Positions 7,656 to 17,314 are shown, counted from the stretch's first letter. The stretch: DNA of 45,027 nt from an uncultured Sutterella sp. (GCA_934255515.1 CAKQON010000009.1:1-45027), one strand, 5' to 3'. A program made the numbers and translations. Notes: generated by a model not told the origin, from the letters alone.

Positions 7656-9488
7656 CTATTCCACCGTTACGCTCTTTGCAAGATTGCGCGGCTTGTCCAC
7701 ATCAGTACCGCGAACAAGCGCTGCATGATAAGCAAGAAGCTGCAGCGGAACGACATGAAGAATGGGAGAAAGCATGCCGTAGTTTTCCGGCAGTCTGATG
7801 ACATGCATCCTCTCATCAGGAACAATATTCGAGTCGCCATCCGCGAAGACGTAAAGTTCTCCGCCTCTGGCTCTCACCTCAGCCATATTGGACTTGAGTT
7901 TTTCAAGCAGCCTGTCGTTGGGCGCAACCGTCACCACAGGCATATTGGCATCCACAAGCGCAAGCGGCCCGTGCTTAAGTTCGCCGGCCGGATAAGCTTC
8001 GGCGTGGATGTAGCTGATTTCCTTAAGCTTCAAGGCCCCTTCAAGTGCAATCGGATAGTGCACGCCGCGCCCGAGGAAGAGCGCATGATCCTTGCCGGCA
8101 AACCGCTCCGCCCAGTCCATAACCTGAGGTTCAAGCGCCAGAACTGAAGAAAGCGCTGAAGGAATATGACGCAGGCGCTTGAGTTCTCCTGCTTCCGCTT
8201 CTTCAGTAAGGCGTCCGTTCATCTTCGCGAGCGTGAGCGCAAGCAGATAAATAGCCGCAAGCTGCGTTGTGAACGCTTTCGTCGAGGCCACCCCGATTTC
8301 AATGCCGGCACGCGTGATGTATGCAAGACGGCTTTCCCGAACCATTGCGGAGGTCGAAACATTGCAGATCGTGAGCGTGCGCTTCATGCCAAGGTCATCT
8401 CTGGCGTGACGCAGCGCTGCAATCGTATCTGCAGTTTCGCCTGATTGAGATATCGTGATCACGAGCGCATCCGGATCCGGCACGGAAATTCGGTAGCGAT
8501 ATTCACTTGCGATCTCCACATCGCAATGAATGCCCGCCAGTGCCTCAATCCAGTACTTCGCCGTCAGCGCTGCGTAATAAGAGGTACCGCAGGCAAGAAA
8601 GAGAAGTCTCGATACGCCGGAAAGCACCTTTTCAGCATCTGCGCCAAAGAGTCTGGGCGTGATGCCTGCAACGCCTTCGAGCGTGTCGGCAATGGCGCGG
8701 GGCTGCTCAAAAATCTCCTTCTGCATGTAATGGCGGTAGGGGCCAAGATCCACGGCACCCGAATAAGCCTGCACCACACGAATTTCGCGCTCAACCGGAA
8801 CAAATTCTCCTGATTCAGTGCGTCTCCATACCTGATGCTGATGCGGCGTAATTTCGCAGACATCGCCTTCAGCCAGGTACATGATCCGATCGGTAACGCC
8901 GGCGATAGCCATCGCATCCGAAGCGCCAAGCATCTCATCTTCGCCGATGCCGACAACAAGCGGAGAACCCTGACGAGCGAGGACAATCTTATGAGGCTCA
9001 TCGCGGCAGATGATCGCGAGCGCATAGCTTCCGCGCAGCTCCAGAACTGCCTTTTTAACCGCCGCCAGAAGATCGCCCTGATAGTGGGAGTAAATCAGGT
9101 GCGCAATTACTTCTGTATCGGTCTGACTCGTGAATTCGTATCCCTGATCCTGAAGCCTCGCACGAATGGGCTCGTAATTCTCGATGATGCCGTTATGCAC
9201 CAGCCCGATGAAATCATGTGAAAAAAGCGGATGAGCATTCCTCACGGCCGGAGCGCCGTGCGTCGCCCAGCGCGTATGCGCGATACCTGTAACGGCGTTG
9301 AGACCGGCTTCCTTAGCTTCCTCTGCGAGCTGAGCCACACGTTCCGTCGATCGGCAGCGACGGAGGCCGTCAGGCCCGACAGTGGCAATGCCGCAGGAAT
9401 CGTACCCGCGGTACTCAAGACGCCGGAGGCCTTCCAACAGCAGCGGGACGATATTGCGGCTGCTCGCAGCAGCGACGATTCCACACAT
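7656..9488 (-). CDS. glmS: Glutamine--fructose-6-phosphate aminotransferase (isomerizing)
   Basis: Converts fructose-6-phosphate and glutamine to glucosamine-6-phosphate, the first committed step to UDP-GlcNAc for peptidoglycan and LPS. The 610-residue protein starts [10 protein letters not shown], leaving Cys2 as the N-terminal nucleophile of the class II glutaminase domain (about 1-220). Two SIS isomerase domains follow, with [10 protein letters not shown] and [11 protein letters not shown] visible in the first. The C-terminus KSVTVE is the conserved tail that closes the active site. An AAGGAA ribosome site precedes the ATG. It lies 12 bp downstream of glmU, so the two enzymes of the same pathway form an operon. 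I see no glmS ribozyme, as expected outside Firmicutes. Confidence 0.98.
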   Translation of the reverse strand: MCGIVAAASSRNIVPLLLEGLRRLEYRGYDSCGIATVGPDGLRRCRSTERVAQLAEEAKEAGLNAVTGIAHTRWATHGAPAVRNAHPLFSHDFIGLVHNGIIENYEPIRARLQDQGYEFTSQTDTEVIAHLIYSHYQGDLLAAVKKAVLELRGSYALAIICRDEPHKIVLARQGSPLVVGIGEDEMLGASDAMAIAGVTDRIMYLAEGDVCEITPHQHQVWRRTESGEFVPVEREIRVVQAYSGAVDLGPYRHYMQKEIFEQPRAIADTLEGVAGITPRLFGADAEKVLSGVSRLLFLACGTSYYAALTAKYWIEALAGIHCDVEIASEYRYRISVPDPDALVITISQSGETADTIAALRHARDDLGMKRTLTICNVSTSAMVRESRLAYITRAGIEIGVASTKAFTTQLAAIYLLALTLAKMNGRLTEEAEAGELKRLRHIPSALSSVLALEPQVMDWAERFAGKDHALFLGRGVHYPIALEGALKLKEISYIHAEAYPAGELKHGPLALVDANMPVVTVAPNDRLLEKLKSNMAEVRARGGELYVFADGDSNIVPDERMHVIRLPENYGMLSPILHVVPLQLLAYHAALVRGTDVDKPRNLAKSVTVE

Positions 9489-9500
9489 GGTTCCTTTCCT

Positions 9501-10862
9501 TTATTTCTTGACCGGACGATGCCAGCCTTCAATTGTGACCTGCCTCGACCGGGCAACAGTGAGCTTGCCTTCAGGCACCTTTTTGGTAATGGTGGAACCT
9601 GCGCCAATCGTGGCGCCTGCGCCCACTTCAACCGGGGCAACCAGCTCCGTCCCGGACCCGATAAAGGCATCGTCCCCGATGCGCGTGCGGAATTTATTCA
9701 CGCCGTCGTAATTGCAGGTGATGGTTCCGGCTCCGATATTGACATGTGCGCCGATATCAGCATCGCCGATGTAGGTCAGATGATTGATCTTGGTGCCGAT
9801 CCCCACCATGGACTTCTTGACTTCAACGAAATTGCCGATATGGTTGCCGCCAATGAGTTCCGCACCAGGACGAAGTCTTGAATAAGGTCCGATTCGGCCG
9901 TTCATGCCGATGCGGGCGCCTTCAATGTGACAGAAGGGAAGAATCTCCGTTTCTTCGCCGATTTCAGCATCCCGGATAACGCAGTTTGCCCCGATGCGCA
10001 CGCCGTCTGCGATTCGAACGCGCCCCTCGAACACGCAGTTGACGTCGATTTCCACATCCTTGCCGCATTCCAGACTTCCGCGAATGTCAATCCGCGAAGG
10101 GTCGATCAGCGTCACACCGGCATCAAGAAGGCGGCGGGCCTGTTCTTTCTGCCAGACGCGCTCGAGACTTGCGAGCTGCGCTTTGGAATTCACTCCCTCG
10201 ACCTCCCAGACATGCCCAGGATGAACCGTTGTGATCCTCAGCCCCTCGTCGGCTGCGAGGCCGATAACATCCGTGAGGTAGTACTCGCCCTGCGCATTCG
10301 CAGCCTTGAGCGAAGAGAGCCAGCCGTCAAGCCTTGATGTCGGCAGGCACATGATTCCGGTATTCACTTCGCGGACAAGGCGCTCCTCGGGTGATGCATC
10401 CTTTTCCTCGACGATCGCTCGCACGAATCCCTCCTTGTTGCGGAGAATTCGGCCGTAGCCAGTCGGGTTATCCAGCTCAACCGTAAGAAGCACCAGGTCA
10501 GACTTTTCTGCCTCACTGGCGATCGCCGCCAGAGTCTCTCTTGAGAGCAGCGGAACGTCGCCCAGACATACCAGCGTTTTCAACTCGTTTCGATCAAGCT
10601 GTCCAAGCGCCTGGCGAAGCGCATGCCCGGTACCGAGCTGCGGCGACTGCAGGGCGAAAGCCACATCAGACCTGTCCGCAAGATGCCCCATCACGTTTTC
10701 TGCACCATGCCCCACAACAACAACCCGGGGAGATGCGCTCAGACCTTCTGTGGCATCAAGTACATGGTCGATCATGGGACGCCCGGCAATGGGCTGAAGC
10801 ACTTTCGGAAGCCGGGAATGCATGCGCTTTCCCATGCCTGCAGCAAGAATGACTATGTTCAT
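9501..10862 (-). CDS. glmU: Bifunctional GlcNAc-1-phosphate uridyltransferase / glucosamine-1-phosphate acetyltransferase
   Basis: Makes UDP-GlcNAc by acetylating glucosamine-1-phosphate and then transferring UMP. The start [16 protein letters not shown] gives 453 residues, the usual length. An open frame continues 35 codons further upstream but lacks conservation and would overlap the leader. The N-terminal pyrophosphorylase domain has the LAAGMGKRM nucleotide-binding loop and a K in SRLPKVL. The C-terminal left-handed beta helix (about 250-450) shows hexapeptide repeats and [10 protein letters not shown], typical of the acetyltransferase site. It is the first gene of glmU-glmS. Confidence 0.98.
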   Translation of the reverse strand: MNIVILAAGMGKRMHSRLPKVLQPIAGRPMIDHVLDATEGLSASPRVVVVGHGAENVMGHLADRSDVAFALQSPQLGTGHALRQALGQLDRNELKTLVCLGDVPLLSRETLAAIASEAEKSDLVLLTVELDNPTGYGRILRNKEGFVRAIVEEKDASPEERLVREVNTGIMCLPTSRLDGWLSSLKAANAQGEYYLTDVIGLAADEGLRITTVHPGHVWEVEGVNSKAQLASLERVWQKEQARRLLDAGVTLIDPSRIDIRGSLECGKDVEIDVNCVFEGRVRIADGVRIGANCVIRDAEIGEETEILPFCHIEGARIGMNGRIGPYSRLRPGAELIGGNHIGNFVEVKKSMVGIGTKINHLTYIGDADIGAHVNIGAGTITCNYDGVNKFRTRIGDDAFIGSGTELVAPVEVGAGATIGAGSTITKKVPEGKLTVARSRQVTIEGWHRPVKK

Positions 10863-10926
10863 CTTTTTCACTAAACGCCAGAAGCCGGCCAACAAGACGA
10901 CCGGAAGATGAACAAAATTGTAGAAG

Positions 10927-10953
10927 AAGCGGCCCCGCCTCGCGGAGCCGCTT
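10927..10953 (-). terminator. Probable terminator after the symporter gene
   Basis: AAGCGGC (10927-10933) pairs with GCCGCTT (10947-10953) around a GC-rich loop. On the minus strand the stem is followed by TCTTCT rather than a clean T-run. It sits 14 bases past the symporter stop codon and before glmU. Confidence 0.55.
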
Positions 10954-10967
10954 TCATGTCGTTGCAA

Positions 10968-12479
10968 TCAGGCTGTTGCGCTCACCGGCGTGATGGCAGG
11001 GAGCCGGCCGTTGCCGATCTCAGCGTCCACCGGTCGCTTCATCATGTTCCGGCGGCGTTCCTCGAGAAATCGCTTGTTGTCAGTAGTCGGCAGAAGCGAC
11101 CCGACAACCATGCCTGCTGCCGCGGCAATGAAGCCGCCCAACACGTTCGGGAAGACTTCTCCCGCAGACGTCCAGGTGAGGAAGACCCAGACTGCGCTGC
11201 CAAAGAGAATCGAAACGTAGCAGCCCTGGCGCGTTGCCTTCTTCCAGTAGAGGCCGCAGACAAGGGGCCAGAATGCGCCTACCACCGGGAACTGATAGGC
11301 CATCGCCACCATGTCGTAGATCGGAGCGCCTTCAAGAGCGATCGAATACATCAGCACCAGGATGGCAAAGCAGGCAACCGTAGCGCGCATGGCAAAAAGC
11401 ATGTTGCGGTCATCGACTCGGGCAAAGTGGCGAAGCACGTTTTCGACGAAGATCGTCGACGGCGCCAGCATGGTTGCCGATGCAGTGGACATCACGGCCG
11501 AAAGCACGGCGCCGAAGAAGAGCACACGCAGCCACATCGGCATGTAGTCGCGCACGAGCGTCGGAAGAAGCTGCTGAGGATCCTCGGCAAGCATCTTCTG
11601 AGCCGCTTCCGGCATCACCAGCACAGCAGCAACCACGATGAACATCGGCACGAAGGCAAAGAGAATGTAGAAGGAGCCACCGATGATCGGACCGGCGACG
11701 GCCGTCTGCACATTCTTAGCCGACATGACGCGCTGGAAAACGTCCTGCTGAGGGATCGAGCCGATCATCATGGTCATGGCAGCCGAAATCCAGAAGAGCC
11801 ATCCGGAAGGCGTCGGCTCAGGGAGGGCATGGAAGAGATCCTTGTCGCGGGCATATTCGATGACATTGCCGAAGCCGCCAGCCAGATCGGAAGCGAACCA
11901 AAGGATCGCAACCAGACCAAGCACGATGATGATCATCTGGACGAAATCCGTCACGGCAACTGACCACATGCCGCCCACCATCGTGTAGGCAAGCACGATG
12001 CCGGCACCGATCACCATGCCCGTCGTCATGGATACCGCACCCTCAGTGATCAGATTGATCACGAGACCGAGCGCGGTTACCTGAGCACCGACCCAGCCAA
12101 GGTACGAAATCACAATGGCAACAGAGCAGAGGAGCTCCACGCTTCTGCCGTAGCGGTCGCGGTAGTAGTCGCCGAGCGTAAGAATCTTCTGCTTATAGAG
12201 CTTCTGCGCGAAGAAGGTACCCACAAGAATCAGGGCCATGCCGGATCCGAAAGGTTCTTCAATCACGCCGGCAATGCCGCTTTCGATGAAACGTCCCGGA
12301 AGACCGAGAATGGTTTCCGAACCGAACCAAGTGGCAAATGTAGCGGTAATCACCATCGGCAGCGGAAGGCTGCGTCCGGCAAGTGCAAAATCGCTGGTGC
12401 TCTTCACGCGGGTGGAGGCCCACACGCCAATCGCAACGGTTGCGAAAAGATAGAGCAGAACAAAACCAGTCAGCGTCAT
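10968..12479 (-). CDS. Sodium:solute symporter (SSS family)
   Basis: A 503-residue inner-membrane transporter with about 13 hydrophobic helices. The N-terminus (TSDFALAGRSLPLPMVITAT) and the following WFGSETILGLPG are typical of the SSS family that includes PutP, PanF and related carriers. Further family features are GDYYRDRYGR, GSIPQQDVFQRVMSA and LSAVMSTASATMLAPSTI, the last containing the conserved Ser/Thr of the sodium site. The substrate (an amino acid, carboxylate or other solute) cannot be decided from sequence. The C-terminal tail is basic and cytoplasmic. It is flanked by terminators and appears monocistronic. The ATG is preceded by AAGGA at about 10 bases. Confidence 0.9.
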   Translation of the reverse strand: MTLTGFVLLYLFATVAIGVWASTRVKSTSDFALAGRSLPLPMVITATFATWFGSETILGLPGRFIESGIAGVIEEPFGSGMALILVGTFFAQKLYKQKILTLGDYYRDRYGRSVELLCSVAIVISYLGWVGAQVTALGLVINLITEGAVSMTTGMVIGAGIVLAYTMVGGMWSVAVTDFVQMIIIVLGLVAILWFASDLAGGFGNVIEYARDKDLFHALPEPTPSGWLFWISAAMTMMIGSIPQQDVFQRVMSAKNVQTAVAGPIIGGSFYILFAFVPMFIVVAAVLVMPEAAQKMLAEDPQQLLPTLVRDYMPMWLRVLFFGAVLSAVMSTASATMLAPSTIFVENVLRHFARVDDRNMLFAMRATVACFAILVLMYSIALEGAPIYDMVAMAYQFPVVGAFWPLVCGLYWKKATRQGCYVSILFGSAVWVFLTWTSAGEVFPNVLGGFIAAAAGMVVGSLLPTTDNKRFLEERRRNMMKRPVDAEIGNGRLPAITPVSATA

Positions 12480-12636
12480 CCCTTGTATGTCCTTATAAAA
12501 ACGACGTTGAACGGAAAATCCAAGAAGGATTTGATTTTTGCGCGCATTGTAGGAATCAATGCGCCGATGCGTTCCTTCAGAAAGGCGCGTTTTTCCCGAC
12601 TAAGCGGCAGCAATCGGACAATGTTTCATCGAGATC

Positions 12637-12676
12637 AAAAAAAATACGCCGCGCTTCAATGAAAACGCAGCGTATT
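12637..12676 (-). terminator. Rho-independent terminator of the ubi/Tim44 operon
   Basis: On the minus strand AATACGCTGCG and CGCGGCGTATT form an 11-bp stem with one mismatch and a 12-base loop. A run of eight T follows directly (complement of 12637-12644). It lies 44 bases downstream of the Tim44-domain gene. Confidence 0.9.
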
Positions 12677-12688
12677 CAATTAGATAAG

Positions 12689-12709
12689 AGAGAGGCAAAT
12701 CGCCTCTCT
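12689..12709. other. Perfect 8-bp hairpin just after the Tim44-domain gene
   Basis: AGAGAGGC (12689-12696) and GCCTCTCT (12702-12709) pair perfectly with a 5-base loop, 10 bases beyond the Tim44 gene stop. There is no T-tract. It precedes the true terminator and may protect the mRNA 3' end from exonucleases. Confidence 0.6.
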
Positions 12710-12719
12710 ACTCTAGCTA

Positions 12720-13703
12720 TCAAGTCGTGGGGCCGTTCTGGCGAATAGCGCAGAGCAACCAGCCGCGATCGCCCTCAACAGGCTTCGAAAGAACCCAAGT
12801 TTCATCGAGATCTTCCGGTTCGCCATTGATGACAAGACGTCCGGTAAAGCGCACGCTGGCAAAGTACTCCTTGCCTTCCTGAGCAATGCCGAGAAGCTCG
12901 TTGTCAAGCTTTTCAACTTCCGTCTTATAGACCTCGCCCTTGCGTTCACGCAGCTGATGCGTAACGGCAGTGAAGATATCGTTGTCGGTGAAGTCCGAAA
13001 TCTCCATGACGTTGCCGGTATCCCATGCCTTCTGGAGCTTGATGTAGTTCTCACGCGCTGCCTTGAGGAATCCTGCGCGATCGAAATCAGCAGGCGTCAC
13101 GTCCACCGGATTGGAGTCTGCCGCGGCCGATCCATTGCCCCCCATCAGCTGATCCATGACGCTTCCGGAACGGGGCGCCTGCCCGGAAGGCTGCTGCCAG
13201 CTCTGGGGTTCAGGCATTGCTTGCGACTCCATCGGGCGCGAGGGTTCCGCCGGATGCGCAGCTGCGAAAGGATCGGAGGAAGCGCCTCCGGCTGCCGCAG
13301 TCTGAGTCTGAGGACGCCGGCGCGAAAGAAGCATGCGCACCACGAAGAAGGCAACGACAGCAAGAAGCAGTACCGTAATGATGCCCGAGAGACCTGCACC
13401 GCCGAGACCAAGCATGGAAAGGAGAGCGGTAATGCCAAGCGCTGCTGCGATGCCGCCAAGCACGCGTCCCATCATGGAAGGCTGCTGCACAGGCGGAGTC
13501 GTGACGGGGCGCTGAGCCGCTCCCTGTTGCTGACGCTGTTGAGCTGCGGGGGCCGCAGCAGGAGCTGCCGGGGCTTTCTGAGAAAAAGTCGGGGCAGGAC
13601 GGCCGAGGCTGCCGCCGCCGCCAAACCGCTTGGCTGCATCTGCATCAAAGGACGCGGTTGCAAGAGCGACGCAGACTACGAGAGCTGCTACGAGGTTTTT
13701 CAT
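12720..13703 (-). CDS. Tim44-like domain membrane protein
   Basis: A 327-residue protein of the bacterial Tim44-like family. It has an N-terminal signal-like hydrophobic segment, then the Gly-rich KRFGGGGSLG motif common in this family, and a low-complexity A/P/Q linker (about residues 36-75). Two hydrophobic segments (about 80-98 and 104-126) and a C-terminal Tim44 domain (about 195-327, SNTF2-like fold) complete it. The ATG at 13703 has an AAGGAAAG ribosome site; 16 extra codons upstream were rejected. The position after a DUF971 gene and ubiE is a known betaproteobacterial arrangement next to ubiquinone genes. The exact role is unknown; lipid or quinone binding is only a guess from context. 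Confidence 0.88.
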   Translation of the reverse strand: MKNLVAALVVCVALATASFDADAAKRFGGGGSLGRPAPTFSQKAPAAPAAAPAAQQRQQQGAAQRPVTTPPVQQPSMMGRVLGGIAAALGITALLSMLGLGGAGLSGIITVLLLAVVAFFVVRMLLSRRRPQTQTAAAGGASSDPFAAAHPAEPSRPMESQAMPEPQSWQQPSGQAPRSGSVMDQLMGGNGSAAADSNPVDVTPADFDRAGFLKAARENYIKLQKAWDTGNVMEISDFTDNDIFTAVTHQLRERKGEVYKTEVEKLDNELLGIAQEGKEYFASVRFTGRLVINGEPEDLDETWVLSKPVEGDRGWLLCAIRQNGPTT

Positions 13704-13784
13704 CTTGGTCTTTCCTTTTTGATCTGATCTGCGCAGGAATGCTTTCCTCAAACATCATCGGGCATCCCGGTAATCGAGCTTCTT

Positions 13785-14570
13785 TCAGTTTTTCTTCCCG
13801 ATGTGCAATGCACAGATTCCGAATGTCAGATTGTGCCATTTCACGTCAGAAAAACCTGCGTCGGTCATGAGTTTTGCAAAGGCCTGCTGATTCGGATGCA
13901 TGCGGATGGATTCCGCTAAATACCTGTAGGACGCCGCATCCGAGACGATTTTTCCACCCAGCCAGGGCATGAAATGGAAAGAGTAAAAGTCGTAAAAAGG
14001 CTTTAAAAATGCTGAACAACGCGAAAATTCAAGAACCAGGAGCTTGCCGCCTGGACGGAGCACGCGAAGCATTTCTCTAAGAGCCCGATCCTTGTGCGTC
14101 ATATTTCGGATGCCGAAGGAAACCGTCACGACATCAAAGGAATTTTCATCAAAGGGCAGACGCTCCGCATCGGCAAGCACAACGTTCGAGCGCATGCCGT
14201 GTGCTCGCATGCGGTCTCGTCCGCATGCGAGCATTTCGTGATTAATGTCTGTCGCCGTAACGTTTTCATCTCCCGCAAGCCTTGTAAACGCCATGGCAAG
14301 ATCGCACGTCCCGCTGGCGATATCCAGCACCTTCATGCCGGGCTTGACGGCAGCGCTGGCAATGCAGCGCCGCTTCCAGAGTCTGTGCATGCCGAGACTG
14401 AGGAGATCGTTCATCAGATCGTATTTTTTCGCCACGCTGTCGAACACATGGCGTACTCGCTCTTCCTTTTCGGCTTCGTCGATCTGGCTGAAGCCAAAAT
14501 CAATCTGATGCTTTTCGGAAGCTGAATTGCTCTTCGGCTTTTCTTCCATCTTCTCTGCCTTTTTATCCAT
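13785..14570 (-). CDS. ubiE: Ubiquinone/menaquinone biosynthesis C-methyltransferase
   Basis: SAM-dependent C-methyltransferase that methylates the benzoquinol or naphthoquinol ring in ubiquinone and menaquinone synthesis. It has 261 residues with a UbiE/COQ5 core: the opening VRHVFDSVAKKYDLMNDLLSLGMHRLWKR, SAM motif I as VLDIASGTCDLAMAF (Cys replaces the common Gly), and the later FDVVTVSFGIRN and LRPGGKLLVLEFS motifs. The first codons overlap the end of the DUF971 gene by 8 bases, so translation is probably coupled. An internal ATG seven codons in is an alternative start. The N-terminal extension (about 25 residues, Lys/Glu-rich) is poorly conserved. Confidence 0.96.
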   Translation of the reverse strand: MDKKAEKMEEKPKSNSASEKHQIDFGFSQIDEAEKEERVRHVFDSVAKKYDLMNDLLSLGMHRLWKRRCIASAAVKPGMKVLDIASGTCDLAMAFTRLAGDENVTATDINHEMLACGRDRMRAHGMRSNVVLADAERLPFDENSFDVVTVSFGIRNMTHKDRALREMLRVLRPGGKLLVLEFSRCSAFLKPFYDFYSFHFMPWLGGKIVSDAASYRYLAESIRMHPNQQAFAKLMTDAGFSDVKWHNLTFGICALHIGKKN

Positions 14571-14979
14571 GGCTGCAGGTCTTCTTGGGTTTCATTCGGG
14601 CAAGAAACGGTGCATTTGCAGAATCAGCCGGGTCTCTCGAAGCACCGACGCTTGCGAGCTCTTCAAGATATGCGCCCCACAGCGCATCATGCTCAACGCG
14701 AAGCTTTTCAAAGTAATCCCAGCTATAAATTCCAGTGTCATGCCCGTCGTCGAACATCAGCCTGAGAGCATACTGCCCGACCGGTTCCACACCCCGCAAG
14801 CCAACGTTGGCGCAACCGACCTGAAGCACGGCTTCCTCCGGTGAATGTCCCTGAACTTCGGCCGAAGGAGAAAACACTCGCAGAAATTCAAATGGGAAAA
14901 TCGCTCGCGTACCGTCCTCATAAGCAAGCTCAAGCGTCTTCGTCTTGCTGTGAACAAGCACTTCTACAGGTACTTTCAT
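14563..14979 (-). CDS. DUF971 (gamma-butyrobetaine hydroxylase-like N-terminal domain) protein
   Basis: A 138-residue soluble protein composed mainly of the DUF971 domain: LELAYEDGTRAIFPFEFLRV near the start and VGQYALRLMFDDGHDTGIYSWDYF in the second half. The domain also occurs at the N-terminus of gamma-butyrobetaine hydroxylases and in proteins near Fe-S or quinone genes. Its role alone is unknown. The ATG at 14979 is preceded by GGTGG at about 7 bases; an upstream TTG is weaker. It overlaps ubiE by 8 bases. A terminator-like hairpin with a T-run ends only about 17 bases before the start codon, which is unusual and may be an attenuator. Confidence 0.9.
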   Translation of the reverse strand: MKVPVEVLVHSKTKTLELAYEDGTRAIFPFEFLRVFSPSAEVQGHSPEEAVLQVGCANVGLRGVEPVGQYALRLMFDDGHDTGIYSWDYFEKLRVEHDALWGAYLEELASVGASRDPADSANAPFLARMKPKKTCSHG

Positions 14980-14995
14980 AGCTAATCCACCACAC

Positions 14996-15032
14996 AAAAA
15001 ATCCCGCGCCGCATCTGGGAGCGGTACGGGAT
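14996..15032 (-). terminator. Intrinsic terminator after tRNA-Arg, abutting the DUF971-ubiE leader
   Basis: On the minus strand ATCCCG and CGGGAT close a stem that has an inner CCGC/GCGG pair and an 8-base loop. Six T follow. It sits 40 bases past the tRNA and 17 bases before the DUF971 start codon. It may terminate the priA-tRNA transcript, attenuate the ubi genes, or both. Confidence 0.8.
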
Positions 15033-15071
15033 AACAGGACTTGAGTTTCTCGAAAAAAACTCAAAAAAAAT

Positions 15072-15146
15072 TGGTCCTCGCGTCAGGAGTCGAACCTGAG
15101 ACACGGCCTTCGGAGGGCCGTATGATATCCATTTCACCACGCGAGG
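15072..15146 (-). tRNA. tRNA-Arg (anticodon CCG)
   Basis: A full cloverleaf on the minus strand. The acceptor CCTCGCG pairs with CGCGAGG, followed by discriminator A and an encoded CCA. U8 is present. The D-arm has the AAATGGATAT loop seen in some Arg tRNAs. The anticodon stem CGGCC/GGCCG holds the loop CTCCGAA, giving anticodon CCG, and the T-arm TCAGG-TTCGACT-CCTGA is canonical. It reads the CGG arginine codon. It lies 22 bases downstream of priA on the same strand, so it may be co-transcribed with priA. Confidence 0.96.
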
Positions 15147-15168
15147 AGGTTTCTGATTATACAGAGCT

Positions 15169-17199
15169 TCATGCTTCAAGGGGATCAACCTCAAGCGCCC
15201 ATGTGGTCTTCCCGGGCTTGGGGAGCTTCATCAGTATTGAACTCCACTCAACGAGAAAGCGGTGCAGCGCCATCCGATCCGAACTTTCAACAAGAAGCTG
15301 TCCTCTTTCCCTATTCATAAGCCTTACTAAAGGCATAGGCACAGGATCGTATACAAGCACGGAATCGCCGCAAATCTTTTGAGCTGCGTTCGCAGCAGCT
15401 TCCAGGAAGCCGAGTGATTGCGAAAGCATGTCGGCTTCTGCCGTCAGAAGCGCCTGACGAATAAAGGGTACGCCCGCACTCTCTCTGCGCTCTCTGAGAG
15501 CATCCTCTGCGAATTCCACATAATTCTGATGCGCAAGAGCGGCAAAAAGCGGATCTTCAGGGAAGCGCGTTTGAATCATCACGCGCCCCCGCTCGCCCGT
15601 ACGACCGGCACGTCCGGCAACCTGCATCAGCGTGGCAAAAAGCTGCTCGCGAGCTCGCGTGGAGGGACTCAATATCTGGGCATCTGGATTAAGTACCAGC
15701 ACCAGACCTACATTCTGGAAATCATGTCCCTTCGCGACCATCTGAGTGCCGACAAGAATATCCACTTCACCCTGGTGAACTTTTTTAAACGCTTCTTCAG
15801 CGGCATGTTTTTTGGATGCACTGTCGCGATCGATGCGCAATACCCGTTTGCCAGGGAAAAGTACCGCGAGATCCTCTTCAATACGTTCTGTTCCGGTACC
15901 TCTCGGCAAAATATCCACATTACCGCACTGCGGACAGGCTTCCGGCACTGATCGCCTCCATCCGCAATGATGACAAATCAGCGCATTCTCGCGCTTATGG
16001 TAAACCGTAAAGGCGGAACACCTTGCACAAGTACTCACCCATTCGCAGGCAGGACACGACAGCACCGGCGAATACCCTCTGCGGTTGATGAACACCAGTA
16101 CCTGCCGGCCATCTGCCAGACAGGACTCCATGGCCTCCCGCGAGACCTCGGTAATCATGCTGCGCGCCCCCTTAATCGGCGGAGGCGTTAAAACAACTGC
16201 CGGCAATTGCGCATGCTGAGCCGCACGCTTGGTAAGCATGAGAAGCTTATAGGCTCCCGACTGAGCTTTAGCCCAACTTTCGAGCGACGGCGTTGCGGAT
16301 CCCAGAACGACCGGACACTGAAGCCGGGACGCGCGCCAGACTGCAAGGTCGCGTGCACTGTAGCGCAGTCCGTCCCCGGCTTTATACGAGTGATCATGCT
16401 CTTCGTCGACCAGAATGAGTCTGAGATGGCGCATGCTGGCAAAGATAGCCATTCTCGTGCCCACAAGAATTCTTGCCTGCCCTTCATGTGCAGCCAGCCA
16501 TGCTGCGGCTCTTTCCCTTTCTGTGAATTCTGAATTCAACGCTGCGACAACTTCTGCAGGGAAACGGGCACGAACACGGTCCACCAGTTGCGGCGTCAGA
16601 TTAATTTCCGGTACAAGCAAAAGGACCTGAGCTTCAGGATCGCCCTTCAGCACGGCGTCCATCAAATGAAGGTACACCTCTGTTTTCCCGGATCCCGTCA
16701 CGCCAAAAAGAAGGAAAGAAGCGAAGCCTTCCTGTGACAGCACAGCATTAACTGCGGCACTCTGCTCATCATTGAGCGTTGGTGCTGCCGCTTGGGTTTT
16801 CAGGCATGCATCGATCTTCGGCATGACATTGCGTATGCCGGCTATGCGTTTTTCCTGCTGCGGGGTAGGAGCCCTCCGAAGCGCAAGCGGTATTGCCGGA
16901 AGCGCTGCCTCTCCCCATGAACGTATGTAGTAAGAAGCCGCAAATCGTGCAAGTTGAAGCCATTCAGAACCGAGAGGCGCCGTTATCTTCAAATTCTTCA
17001 AAATGCTCTTCAGCCGGCGGGACTCTATATCTGAAGCTGAATGAAGTTCCGCAATGACACCTACAACCCGGCGAGCCCCCAGGGAAACCAGAACCAGATC
17101 ACCCGCAGCAGCGAGCATATCCTCAGGCACCCTGTAGTCAAGCGGCGGAAGACCGGGTGCATCCACAAGCACGCGTGCAAACTGATCGATTCTGGTCAT
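15169..17199 (-). CDS. priA: Primosomal protein N' (replication restart helicase PriA)
   Basis: Superfamily 2 3'-5' helicase that recognises stalled forks and reloads DnaB. The 676-residue protein has an N-terminal 3'BD/wHTH region, Walker A in FGVTGSGKTEVY (about 160-175), the DEEH box in LVDEEHDHSYK, and the zinc module with paired cysteines (CPACEWVSTCARC, then CHHCGW and CPQCG). The later helicase motifs GTQMVAKGHDF and QVAGRAGR are intact. It follows hemE on the minus strand after a 303-bp gap, and a tRNA-Arg follows it. A consensus DnaA box and a second partial box lie 95-115 bases upstream of its start. Confidence 0.97.
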   Translation of the reverse strand: MTRIDQFARVLVDAPGLPPLDYRVPEDMLAAAGDLVLVSLGARRVVGVIAELHSASDIESRRLKSILKNLKITAPLGSEWLQLARFAASYYIRSWGEAALPAIPLALRRAPTPQQEKRIAGIRNVMPKIDACLKTQAAAPTLNDEQSAAVNAVLSQEGFASFLLFGVTGSGKTEVYLHLMDAVLKGDPEAQVLLLVPEINLTPQLVDRVRARFPAEVVAALNSEFTERERAAAWLAAHEGQARILVGTRMAIFASMRHLRLILVDEEHDHSYKAGDGLRYSARDLAVWRASRLQCPVVLGSATPSLESWAKAQSGAYKLLMLTKRAAQHAQLPAVVLTPPPIKGARSMITEVSREAMESCLADGRQVLVFINRRGYSPVLSCPACEWVSTCARCSAFTVYHKRENALICHHCGWRRSVPEACPQCGNVDILPRGTGTERIEEDLAVLFPGKRVLRIDRDSASKKHAAEEAFKKVHQGEVDILVGTQMVAKGHDFQNVGLVLVLNPDAQILSPSTRAREQLFATLMQVAGRAGRTGERGRVMIQTRFPEDPLFAALAHQNYVEFAEDALRERRESAGVPFIRQALLTAEADMLSQSLGFLEAAANAAQKICGDSVLVYDPVPMPLVRLMNRERGQLLVESSDRMALHRFLVEWSSILMKLPKPGKTTWALEVDPLEA

Positions 17200-17293
17200 G
17201 GCTCATCGTTTAAAAAACTGACAGAACTTCTGATTTTATTTATGAATCATCACTCAACATGATTTATCCAATAGCGTGGAAAGCACCCCGGAC

Positions 17294-17314
17294 TGTGGAT
17301 AACTTTGTGGATTG
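17294..17314. promoter_or_regulatory. DnaA box pair in the 303-bp gap upstream of priA
   Basis: TGTGGATAA (17294-17302) is a perfect DnaA box in its reverse form, and TGTGGATTG (17306-17314) is a partial match 12 bp on. They lie between priA (start 17199) and hemE (stop 17503). The rest of this gap holds a hairpin at 17420-17450 and no open frame that I can support. Confidence 0.55.

Noticed and set aside
15041..15064. TTGAGTTT/AAACTCAA hairpin beside tRNA-Arg as a terminator
   Set aside because: On the tRNA strand the T-run comes before the stem rather than after it; the 14996-15032 hairpin is the better terminator.
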